NCBI GenBank assembly: GCA_010645155.1 | Contig: CM021316.1 | Location: forward strand, 6,872,288 to 6,936,287 | Origin: Tigriopus japonicus | Taxonomy: Eukaryota > Arthropoda > Copepoda > Harpacticoida > Harpacticidae | DNA: 64,000 nt | Direction: 5' to 3' | Shown here: positions 1 through 9,383 of the stretch, piece by piece | How positions within the stretch are numbered: position 1 is the stretch's first letter | Layout of the letters: every line of letters begins with the position of its first letter | Made by a program: the position numbers and the translations under genes | Notes under the pieces: generated by a model | What the model saw: only the letters and a program-made list of their open reading frames with translations | Told to the model about the DNA's origin: nothing | Databases searched by the model: none

Positions 1-26
1 ACCAGGGGCTGAGTAAGGGGAGAGGA

Positions 27-274
27 GGAGAGAAAGTTGGTTGAGGGTAACTCGGAACCACTTAGTCAACCAGATTCTCTTCCGAGTGAGTTGTTGCCAC
101 CTCGGGAAGGTGGTGCAGGTGTCAGAGATGGAGGTGTAGGAGCGGCCTGCTCCTCTTCCTCGCTCCACCGACGCCTCTGGCACTTGCCCACCTGACCTAG
201 GTGGCAACAGCTTAAGAGGCAAGAAATCTGGTTGACTTGGTGGTTTAGAGTTGCCCGAAATCAACTTTCTCTCC
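27..274. repeat. Imperfect long palindrome (foldback)
   Basis: Two arms of about 120 bp face each other around a centre near base 150, where AGGAGC is followed by a 5-base spacer and GCTCCT. The outer ends are GGAGAGAAAGTTG at 27 and its complement ending at 274. Blocks such as GTCAACCAGATT and GTTGCCACCT recur inverted. No coding sense is visible. It could form a large hairpin and is probably a foldback-type repeat, with the window edge cutting its surroundings. Confidence 0.7.
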
Positions 275-436
275 GATTCGACTCTTTTTCAGGCCCGAGT
301 AGAAAGAACCCAGGTAAAAGACGGAGTTTTCCGTTACAGTAAGTGAAACCCTTGCACAGTGGTCAGAATGGTTCCCCAGGTTTGCCCCTTTAAGTCATCA
401 AAAGCCGTGATTACTCCATGTAACTTAATACCACAG

Positions 437-1570
437 CACGGTGTTCCGAATGGCTTTTTAGGTTTGAATCAAAATACCCAAAGACACCATGGCACTTTTT
501 GGACCCATAATTCAATGGGGAACAACTTTACTTTTCTTGTATTATTTAAGATTAGGTCCAGGGAAAAAGTTATATACTTAAAAACCTATTAAATATAACA
601 TTTTTCAACAAACTATTTAATCCATATTTAGAAACCATTTAGTTACCTAATGAATTCAAATTGAATAAAAATTCATACAGCAACAGCTGAGTTATTTGAC
701 TTAGAATGGTCCATTTTTGACCCCAAAAAGCCGAAAAACGCTACAGTTATATGAAAAAACAAATTCCCAAAGATTTCACATAGCTTTTCAATATTGCAAA
801 AATAAGTGATTTTTTTTCAGTATTGGAACTTATGTCAAAATAGCTCAAAATATGAAAAAATATCACTTAAAATGCACTTAAATAAGAGTTTTGGAAAGTT
901 ATTTTCATAACAATTTAGGGTTTGCTATGATGCGTGTTGTGCCAAAATTACAAATAAAAATGTCTAACAGAGTCATATCCAAAATTACGATTTCTAGAAG
1001 GACCATGTTCAAAATGGACTAATATCGAAACTTGAAACATTAACCGAGTTCTTCAAAACTTTAAATTATTACCCAACTTTGAGTGTCTTTGATACTGCAA
1101 AAGTTTTTTTTTGGAAAATGTATTTTAAATACCTTTTAAGTGATATTTCTTCTTATTTTGAGCTATTTTGACATAAGTTCCAAAAGTAAAAAAAAAAAAC
1201 ATTTTTTTTTGCAATATTGAAAAGCTATGTGAAATCTTTGGGAATTTGTTTTTTTCATATAACTAGCGTTTTTCGGCTTTTTGGGGTCAAAAATGGACCA
1301 TTCAAAGTCAAATAACTCAGTTACTGCTAAATGAATTTTTATTCAATTTGAATTCATCAGGTAACTAAATGGTCTCTAAAAATGGATTAAATAGTTTGAT
1401 AAAAAATGTTATATTTAATAGGTTTTTAGGTATATAACTTTTTCCCTGGACCTAATCTTATATAATACAATAAACGTAAAGCTGTTCCCCATTGAATTGT
1501 GGGTCCAAAAAGTGTCATGGTGTCTTTGGGTATTTTGATTCAAACCTAAAACGCCATTCAGAACACCGTG
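437..1570. repeat. 1.13-kb palindromic foldback element
   Basis: The left arm (437 to about 950) and right arm (about 1090 to 1570) are inverted copies about 500 bp long, separated by a unique spacer of about 100 bp. The ends are CACGGTGTTC at 437 and GAACACCGTG at 1561-1570. Short open frames on opposite strands inside the arms are mirror images of each other and not genes. A truncated second copy follows directly. The class is unknown; long arms and no coding capacity suggest a foldback or long-TIR non-autonomous DNA element. Confidence 0.75.
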
Positions 1571-1587
1571 ACAGGCCACTAGAACCA

Positions 1588-1663
1588 GGCAAGCCCGTGA
1601 TTTGAACCAGGGATGTTGTGGGTAGTTGGCCAATGCTCAACCCCTACGCTTCAACTGCTTGCC
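1588..1663 (-). repeat. tRNA-like sequence between two foldback copies
   Basis: Read on the minus strand, the 76-base segment begins GGCAAGC and ends GCTTGCC, a perfect 7-bp acceptor-like stem. It contains a box-B-like GGTTCAAATC and a box-A-like AAGCGTAGGGGTTGAGC. Box A is about 5 bases further from the 5' end than in a true tRNA, and the D and T stems pair poorly. A functional tRNA is unlikely; a tRNA-derived SINE head or tRNA relic is more plausible. Confidence 0.35.
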
Positions 1664-1674
1664 TTATATCTAGA

Positions 1675-2702
1675 GAGTATTTAGTTACAAATTGAATTCA
1701 AATTGAATGAAAATACATTTAGCGGGTGCTGAGTTATTTGGGTTTGAATGGTACATTTTTGAACCCAAAAAACAAAAAAAACGCTACAGTTGTATGAAGA
1801 AAACAAATTCCCAAGGATTTCATATAACTTTTCAATGTTGCGTAAAAGCAAGAACTTTTTTAAGTTACAAGTTCATGTCAAAATAGCTAAAAATATGTAA
1901 TGTCACTTAAAAAATGTACTTAAAACAAGATTTTTAGAATAAATTCATATTTTTTTTGCAGTACACTTTGTGTTGCATTCCGCCAAGATTGCAAATAAAT
2001 ATGTCTAACAGATTCATAATAAAATTTACGATTTCTTGAAAGATCATGATCAAAATGGACGAAAATCAAAACTTGAAACATTAACAGAATTTTTCAAAAT
2101 GTCTAAGTTCCATCCAACTTTGAGTGCCTTTGAATTTGCAAAAGATTTTTTTCTGAAATATATCTTAAGTGCTTCTTAGGTGAGATTTTATTTCATTTTG
2201 AGCTATTTTGACAAAAATTTTAAAACTCAAAAAAGTCGTTTTCTATTGCAACATTAATAATTTATTTGAAATCTTTGGAAAATTGTGTTTTGCTATAAAT
2301 GTAACGTTTTCCGGCTTTTTGGTGTCAAAAATTTTAAAACTCAAAAAAGTCGTTTTCTATTGCAACATTAAAAATTTATTTGAAATCTTTGGAAAATTGT
2401 GTTATGCTATAAATGTAACGTTTTCCGGCTTTTTGGTGTCAAAAATGGACCATTCAAATCCAAATAACTCAGTTGCTCACAATTGTATCTTTAATTAATT
2501 TGAATTTATCAAGTAACTAAATGGTCTATGAATTTGGATCAACTAGTTTATTAAGGTTTTTAGGTAAATCACTTTTTCCCTGGACCTAAACGTATGTAAT
2601 ACAATAAAAGTAAAGTTGTTCCTCATTGAATTGTGACTCCAAAATGCCATGATGTCTTTGGGTATTTCAATCCAAACGTAAAAAGCCATTCAGAACACCA
2701 TG
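1675..2702. repeat. Second, 5'-truncated copy of the foldback element
   Basis: This stretch matches the element at 437-1570 in direct order: left arm from 1675, the same spacer words (ATGTCTAACAGA, CATTAACAGA, CAACTTTGAGTG), then the right arm ending GAACACCATG at 2693-2702. The outermost part of the left arm is missing. The right arm carries an internal 114-bp tandem duplication. Confidence 0.7.
2214..2441. repeat. 114-bp tandem duplication inside the foldback arm
   Basis: Bases 2214-2327 and 2328-2441 are nearly identical direct copies of 114 bp. The length is divisible by three, so an accidental frame repeats a 38-residue block. This is a local duplication within the second foldback copy and is not evidence of a protein. 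Confidence 0.8.
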
Positions 2703-3716
2703 TCTCCTCTCTTCTTAATCGGGCTCATTCATAGTTTAATCTTTTGACCTCAAGAAGCTCGTCCAGAGCTTGCAACTGACCTAGCTCTACTTGATTGAAA
2801 CTGAAGAAGCAAGAGGAGAGAAGAGGAGCACCTCCTTTCAAGAACTACTGGCTTATCACAGACATGAACATTAAAGAGAGAGGAATTTTGGGCAAATAGA
2901 TGGAAAGAGTCAAAATTTCATTGAGTTTCCTCTTCACAAGCTGATCTCTTTCTCTGTTACGCATTCAAGTGAAAGGATTCCCACAACTGATTGTACAAAT
3001 ATTTTTACACTACAGGCCTATTTGATGTTCAAGGGTTGCACGGTAGAGATGGCAATCCTGGCATGCCTCAACTTAGAGGTAATTGATAAACAAGGACAAA
3101 ATATTGGACTTGTGCATGTGTGTGTTTGATTCGTAAATTAAGAGGAAAGACCAGTGAATTGGCCTTTGCTGTTGTCCTCTGTAAGTTGCATTGTGAATTG
3201 CAAGTGGGAACAAAACGAGAGAAATATTTTTAAAAAAATGTTATTCAATGTACGCACAAGTGGAAAGAAGCAAAAAAGAAGAGGCAGGTAAAGTTTCCAT
3301 CAATCGTGGACATTTTATTGAGATTAGAAGGCTGCTTTACAGCGACTTCAAACACAACTCTGACCGTGTCCTCTTTTCAATTTGATTAGCCTTGCAGGAT
3401 TGTTCTTGGGAACATTTTGAAGAGTAGAATTAAGTGTACAGATAAATATTTTAGCAATGTTTGTTCTCTGTTTTCTTTAGAATTTTGCAAATTTTGTCAC
3501 ACAATGTAGAATATTTTAAACAGTAAAAAGTTTGCATCGTATTGCGGCCAAAAACTTGACTCAATGAAAGTAATGGAGTAGCTTTTCACGTTAACCTTAA
3601 ATGAATTTTGAATCGACTATTCAATCAGCTTTATTTTCCCCCAAAAAAATCTAAATATTGTCATTATCCCTGAGGAGGGATCGTTAAGCGACTAGCCTCA
3701 TTCTACTTTTTCCACT
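2703..3716. other. No gene recognised
   Basis: AT-rich DNA without a supported open frame. Inverted pyrimidine/purine words (TCTCCTCTCTTCTT near 2704 and AGAGGAGAGAAGAGG near 2813) could form a weak hairpin directly after the foldback repeat. Nothing else stands out. Confidence 0.5.
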
Positions 3717-3724
3717 CATATCAC

Positions 3725-4554
3725 TAAGGACAGGAAGTTTAAACGAAACGAATTAAACTATCAAATTAGACCAAAAAAGACAAATATAATTGCCTTATTA
3801 GACGAAAAAAGACAAACAAGATTGCCCAATTAAACAAAAGAAAACGAATAAAAGTTCCCAGAAGACGGAAAAACGAAGAAAAACTTACTGAAAAGACGTA
3901 AAAAATCGAATCAATTTGGCCAAAAGGCAAATGAAACTACTTACTCATAACTATGATAAAAAAGGAGACAAATTGAGTGTCCGTACAGACCAAAAAAAGA
4001 CGTTTAAACTGCTTCCACTAAACAGACAAAATGTATCTCCTCATTGACGGAAACATTTGTCTACTTGTGCAAAAACGGCAAAATCTAGAAAATTCAAGAC
4101 AGGAATAACCTAATGGGCAAGAATTATTCAGTAGTACAAATGTCAAGAAAAAACAAAAGTTAAAAAATGCCTCTTTAAAGGAGTGTATACAGTAGAGTTA
4201 TACATAAAGTCAGAATTACAGATACATCAATTGTTCTCATGGCCAGAAAGCTTTTTAAACCCAACAGTAATCTTTCTTTTCTGTGTCTGGCAGGCAATGC
4301 TACGAGTCCAAGTTGATTTTTAAGTGTGGATTGTTTTTTGTTGTTGTAAAACCGGAATTGACAATCAAATTATTTCCTTGGCTGAAGCTTTGACGTTGAA
4401 CTTTCTTCGAAGTTATTTTTTGTGTGGAAATTAGAAAACAACGCGTAAAGAGCTTGAAAAAGACGAATAATATGCAAATTAGACAAAAAAAATTCGCGAC
4501 GAATAAAGGCTCAAAAGACGAATAGTTTTTTTTTCGTTTAAGTTCCTGTCCCTA
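3725..4554. mobile_element. hAT-like non-autonomous element (about 830 bp)
   Basis: The ends are TAAGGACAGGAAGTTTAAAC on the left and the inverted form TAGGGACAGGAACTTAAACG on the right. The flanking 8-mers CATATCAC (3717-3724) and CTTATCAT (4555-4562) agree at 6 of 8 positions, fitting an aged 8-bp duplication typical of hAT elements. The interior has no transposase and is filled with degenerate short words such as GACGAATAAAATTGCC and AATTAGAC. A related word cluster without clear ends lies near 41400. Confidence 0.6.
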
Positions 4555-4587
4555 CTTATCATGCTCACTTCTCCTGCTTCCTTCTCG

Positions 4588-4652
4588 CACTTACTTCACC
4601 CACTTTCTTCTCCCACTTACTTCTCCCACTTACTTCTCCCGCTTACTTCTCC
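4588..4652. repeat. 13-bp minisatellite, five units
   Basis: Five tandem units close to CACTTACTTCTCC, with single-base differences between units. Lies just outside the hAT-like element. Confidence 0.85.
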
Positions 4653-4865
4653 CCACCCAAAACCCCCTGTTCCCACATGGGCCCCGTAAAGCTTGTGGTC
4701 ACTAATATTTTCCCGGTAGAAAATGCTACATTCTCCCAGGGGAGGGTAAGAATCTAGGACCAAAAGAAAGAACTGCTTTTACCAGGGGGTTCCACTTTCC
4801 GTAACGGAAATTCTACTCTTGGGTTGCCATGAATAACGGCTTTAAACGGGATGAAATTCCGCACA

Positions 4866-5215
4866 ATGTCATATGAGGATTTCAAATTAGATGTACCACT
4901 CAATGATCAAAGATTTGTCAGAGTTGTCATCCAAGATGATGGAAATTTTGATGAGCATATCCAATTGAATGTGGGTAAGGCGTTTCAAAGGTGTGGCTGA
5001 ATCTATCGCAAGTACATCGACTTATGTACAAGCCGATTGTTCAGCCTTATCTTGAATATGCCTCAAGATGGTCGAGCAAGTCCAAAGATGTTTCACTAGG
5101 AACCTAGCACAAATGAGAGAGTTGTCATATTGGGAGGGACCCCAAAAGTCAGGGCTGTTCAGTACTCAGAGAAGGTGTAAAAGGTATTTGATAGGTATTT
5201 GTAATTTGTTGGCAA
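4866..5215 (+). pseudogene. LINE reverse-transcriptase C-terminal fragment
   Basis: Translated with frameshifts, the segment gives phrases typical of the end of the reverse transcriptase of Jockey/CR1-type arthropod LINEs: DDGNFDEHI, then QPYLEYAS-like, VEQVQRCFTRNLAQM, ELSYWEGPQKSGLFSTQRR and KRYLIGI. Several stops and frame changes are present, so it is a dead fragment. A related fragment in the opposite orientation lies at 25541-25797. The endonuclease and the palm domain are missing. Confidence 0.65.
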
Positions 5216-6305
5216 ATCAAATTTCATATAAATGTTAATTGTGTGCATTAACTTTAAAGATTAACTTTCTTTAAAGGGGCTCCCATTCCCTGTTACAGTA
5301 TTAAAGTATCTGCAACCAAAATAATTGAATAAAAACATATATGAGATTAGAATGTTATCCACCAACATTCAAAAGACAGCGTAGAGTATTTTTCTTTATA
5401 TGGCCTTGCCACAAATCGGCTTTTCTTTCGCAGTTGGCTCCCCCTTTTTCATTCAAAGAAACCAAGAATTAAACAAACTCAATTCTGGACTTTGGTAATG
5501 AAATCTGTTTTGTGAATCTTCGGGACAGCTTAGTTTGGTTAGAATTGGTTAGTAACAAAAAATTCATAAATCTTGTACTCAAAACTTGAAAAAAACCTGC
5601 CAGTTGAAGCCAATATCCAATGCTTTGTTAGTGTGACATATACAACTCATAGTTCCATTTTTCGCTTTTTAAGAAAATGTTTACATTTTTAGCACTACTT
5701 TTGGTCACTAAATTGATTTGCGTTTGTATCTGTCCCTGGTTATCATCTCTTATTATTATCACTTATTTCAAAAGCACTACAAAGGCATCAATTTGTTTTT
5801 GATTTAGCAAGACAACTTAAAATTACTTTTTTTGTCAATTTTCGTTACAAAATTTTTGGAGGAAAGTTTAGGTTGCATGTTGACGACATTAAGGTATATT
5901 AGAGTATACCAGAATCCAGCCTGAGAAACAAACCACAAGTATACTAATCTAAGGTCATCAGTTGTCTTGGAAAGCAAGTGGACCTTGAGTAAATTCGAGG
6001 ACCGCTAATTTGACTCGACTTTAGTGTACTCTAATTTATGTCTTATGTCCGTTAACATGCGACCCAAACACCCGGAATACGAACAAAGCTAGTGTTTAAT
6101 GCCCCAAGCATCAGCCTTGAAGTCTTTCACGCTTGAGATTTTAATCTGCTTAGATGTTCTGTAATCAATGTGTAAAGGTTCATAGTCCAAACGCCTACAT
6201 GGAAATATCTCCCTTTGATGGGGCATCACCACTAAGGGAAGCCCCTTGTTTAAGAGGCATCTTTGAAGTGATTTACTGATGAATCATGATGCTTTTGCTT
6301 CTTAC
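5216..6305. other. No gene recognised
   Basis: AT-rich sequence that should contain the downstream exons of the minus-strand cysteine-rich gene at 6306-6773, but none can be placed confidently. A minus-strand frame at 6092-6195 reads RLDYEPLHIDYRT and follows a GTAG, but its frame is off by one base from the upstream exon. Confidence 0.4.
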
Positions 6306-6773
6306 CCAACAAGTGTCTTTGCGAAGCTTTAGTGTTTGCATGCATATATTGGGGTCGCTGTCAAAGGCAGGGTATGCTGGATTGGTGAAGTAAGACACCT
6401 TATGATTCAGGGTACGATCACAAATGGTATTCACGAAAGCACAACACACCCCAGACAATGAGGAAGGAGAGCAATAGCCCGAAAAAGAGCCTCCTCGCAC
6501 AAAACACTCGACTTCATTGAAACAAACCCCCGTCAGATTTCTCCCCCGCACATTCGTCTCACACAATTGGTGTCCGAGAATCCCAAAAGGGTTGGTAAAT
6601 AGACGCGGAGATCGACTCGAGGACAAAATAATGGCACTTTCGTTGGGAGATACTGAGCTTGATGGCAAACCATAAACAATGTTTCCAGGCACAATAAGCA
6701 TCACAAGAAGATGGAACACTCCTAATTGCAACCATAGATTATGCTGACTTCCCATATTGAACGTGACTGACAT
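6306..6773 (-). CDS. Partial secreted cysteine-rich protein, start of a CUB-like domain (first exon)
   Basis: The frame starts at 6773 (or the second Met at 6755) with a hydrophobic signal-peptide-like stretch over residues 10-35 (LGVFHLLVMLIVPGNIVYG). A module with regularly spaced cysteines follows: C-x11-C-x4-C-x9-C-x7-CC, containing GVCFNEVECFVRGGSFSGYC. Next comes ICDRTLNHKVSYFTNPAYP, which resembles the start of a CUB domain (first Cys, then the Y-x-NP-x-YP motif). This order (signal, Cys-rich GGxxxGxC/GVCC module, CUB) is common in arthropod extracellular proteins of unknown function. After the codons for TCW the sequence reads GTAAGA, a good splice donor, so I end the exon at 6306; read-through would stop 11 residues later. 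Downstream exons were not found. The role is unknown; the product is probably extracellular. Confidence 0.5.
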
Positions 6774-8079
6774 ATCATGAGTGAGGCGAGGCCACCTTCA
6801 ACTTGAATGGACGATTGGCGGCGAATGACTGGCTGGCGTTTACCTTGACGAATCGAGGATCGAAACATGAAAAGTTCGCGAGAAGGTTGTTGCCACTCTC
6901 GTAGTGACGGCAATGTTACCAATCAGATTGAAAGGACACACACTATTCGCTCGAACGAGTTATCGGAATATCTGATACGCAAGGATTGGCGATGTTCTCT
7001 CTCTCCTATCATCTTCAACCGCAGCTTTGGTTAGTTTCAGTGTCAAAGTTGAAGGCCGGAGAAGAACGACTGTTGTGGCAAAAGAAATTTATTTATTTCC
7101 CGGTCTTAACCAACAGTTTAGTAGCGTTGCTCGTGTTAGATGGTGACTTCTTTTAGATAGCATGCTTGAATGAGCGCCAAGGGCAACCAACAACAGTAGA
7201 GCCTCATCGTAACAGAAAGAATGAAGTGAAAAACGATGGTTTTCATATAGTTCATGGCATCAAAACATTATGATTCCTTTGTTGGTGAACTTATCCTTGT
7301 CAGTGAATCAAACCTGAATAGAGTTGAATTGCAAATAGAGATGTTTCATTTTAACATTAGTTGTATGACTTTCGCTTTCCGAGAAAATCTGATGTATAAT
7401 AATCCACAGTAGTGTCATGCTTCGTGAATTTCAACGACCAGAGCAGCAATCAAAACTGACAACTAGCCGTGCTGCACCCACTAGCACGATACGAGGGATG
7501 TGAAGAGACACCGCATTTTTTATGAATTTACCGATGACACTCGGATATATCGGCCTTATAGAAGAAATTCGTGGCGTAAGCCGTCAAAATACGCGCTCAG
7601 CAATTGTTTTTAACACAATCATCGGAAAGTCTCCAGGAAGTTCCGTTTCCATTGTCTGCTCGAAGATAAAGCGTTAAATTTTCACACCGAGGAAATGAAA
7701 TGAAAAAGTGTGGGCTTAAATATGATGGAAATGGTTTTGTTACATTTTGGATTTTTCTCAGCCAGTTTGTCTTAATTGCCATTTTATCTTAAGTTTAAAT
7801 GATCGACAGAGAGAACCCTTAATCGAAAATCAAACCAAACGACACTAACTTATTTTCATGTATAGTACATTACGTGTATGAAGTAGGAAAGCAATTCGAA
7901 TGCTCCAAAACGGAACGATATTGGAATTATGAACATATTTTTGGCAAATTTGAAACCGTTCAAGGAATTTGAATGAGTTATTCGCTTGTAAGTCTCCAGG
8001 ATTCTGAGAAGGCAAGAGGTAGAGACAGGAAAGGTAGCAAATATGGAACGTGTTTCAAGCCCGATTTCGTCTTTGAAAC
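6774..8079. other. No gene recognised
   Basis: Should hold the upstream region of the cysteine-rich gene on the minus strand. A 61-codon minus frame at 7597-7782 contains CENLTLYLRADNGNGTSWRLSDDC, but no family was recognised and no convincing splice sites flank it. No repeats stand out. Confidence 0.4.
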
Positions 8080-9113
8080 TCAGAGATTTATTCCCCAAAT
8101 TTGGGCTATTTCTTGAGCAATAAGTATGTATTTGATCTCGGTCAGTGTTTGAATATGTAAAGGAAAGTTTCCAATGAGCGCGATGGCATGTTCCAAATTG
8201 ATTTGACAAGAGTTGCATCCAGACGTATCTACATTCATGGTCAGGGCTGCACAAACCATGCAAATAAAAACGCCAAAAAATGCATCAAAAATGCAAAAAA
8301 TGGCAAAAAAACGCAAAAGAAAATACAAAAAGAGAGCGCATTTGAGGAACATTTGCACTGAATTAAGCATCATTTGTTGAACAAATCAAAATTAAGAGCC
8401 ATAAAGACTTATATAATATTATTGTATATAAATATTATTATTATATATATTGTTATATATTATATATACTTAACATAAACATTCATAGCTGTTGGTTTTT
8501 CATTTAAAAGAATATCAAATTAAAAAATGGTTGGATACTAAATTGTTGTAGTGTAGTAAATCTTTGGTAAAGATTTGCACTTGGAGCAGATTTGTACTCA
8601 CATTGTCATTCTTTAACTAAAGAACTAAAAAGGTAATACTTACACTACAGATGTCAAAGAGAAATCTTAAACCTTTAAAGCTAGAAGTTTTCCAATATGG
8701 TGCTCAAAAAGTTCTTCTCTTCCTTACTTGGAATATATCTTTCATCCAATCAACTTGAGGAGTGAATAGATGTGATTGATCATGAAAACCTCAACTGAAA
8801 AACAATTTCAGCCAAGCTTCCCAAATGGAAAAAGGAAGGGAAGTTGTTAAATTTGTTGAAAAATGTCAAAGGCCAGAAAAGATTTTTTCTGGACTCTTTT
8901 AGAATTTCGGAATCACCAAATTTTGACAAGACCAAAAATGCAAATAAAAGAGAAAAAATGCCACAAGAATGCACCAAATTTCGATAAAAACGCCAAAAAA
9001 TGCATATGAACCAAAAAAATGAAAAAAATCGGAAAAAGTGAAATAAAATGCATTTTCATGAATTGTGCAACCCTATTCATGGTTAACGTCGACATGGATG
9101 GCCGGATCAACAT
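8080..9113 (-). pseudogene. Open frame split by a hAT-like insertion
   Basis: The minus-strand frame entering from 9113 (LIRPSMSTLTMN) is interrupted at 9076 by an 834-bp element. It resumes in the same phase at 8233 (VDTSGCNSCQINLEHAI) and runs to a stop at 8080. With the element and one copy of the 8-bp duplication ignored, about 63 codons are continuous. A TATGTAG just upstream of 9113 could be a splice acceptor. The protein resembles nothing I recognise. It may be a real exon inactivated by the insertion or a chance frame. Confidence 0.3.
8242..9075. mobile_element. hAT-like non-autonomous element with perfect 8-bp duplication
   Basis: The termini are CAGGGCTGCACAA (left) and, inverted, TAGGGTTGCACAA (right). 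The exact 8-bp direct repeat TTCATGGT flanks it at 8234-8241 and 9076-9083, the hallmark of hAT transposition. The 834-bp interior has no transposase. Its ends consist of degenerate words such as AAAAACGCCAAAAAATGCAT, and the middle includes an AT-rich stretch (8410-8470). The intact duplication suggests a fairly recent insertion. Confidence 0.85.
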
Positions 9114-9280
9114 TCGCTACATACATTGATTGCGCAGTGCAAAAAAAGTAGTATCAAGTTTTTGGATTTGGACTTCTTCAAGGACGGTATGGGTAACATT
9201 CCATCCTTGAACAATCATTCACTTTTATTGCGATAAAAGATTGTTTGAAAATACATAAGGTCACTAAATATTTGCTTGCA

Positions 9281-9286
9281 TTTATT
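9281..9286 (-). promoter_or_regulatory. ETFDH: Polyadenylation signal of ETFDH
   Basis: AATAAA on the minus strand, about 100 bases downstream of the ETFDH stop codon at 9384-9386. Confidence 0.6.
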
Positions 9287-9383
9287 CCACAGAGTTTCAT
9301 GTGCAAAACGGGCTGGTTTTTCGGCAATTTGGCAGACTTTCTGGTTTCTCTCTGGCTTGATGAATCTTTTTGAACGTGATTGA

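Larger units (their letters stand above)
307..4825. repeat. Possible terminal inverted repeat pair around a composite repeat block
   Basis: A motif at 307-351 (AACCCAGGTAAAAG, then TTTTCCGTTACAG, then AAGTGAAACCC) reappears inverted at 4786-4825 with a short gap. The two ends flank a palindromic repeat, a hAT-like element and a minisatellite. They may be the termini of one old composite element, or two separate copies of a short repeat. No target duplication was found. Confidence 0.3.

Noticed and set aside
359..1633. Two similar 70-77-residue proteins on opposite strands
   Set aside because: They come from the two inverted arms of the foldback element and mirror each other; repeat-derived, not genes.
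1588..1663. Functional tRNA gene
   Set aside because: The acceptor stem is perfect, but D and T stems do not pair properly and box A is displaced; treated as a tRNA-like relic.
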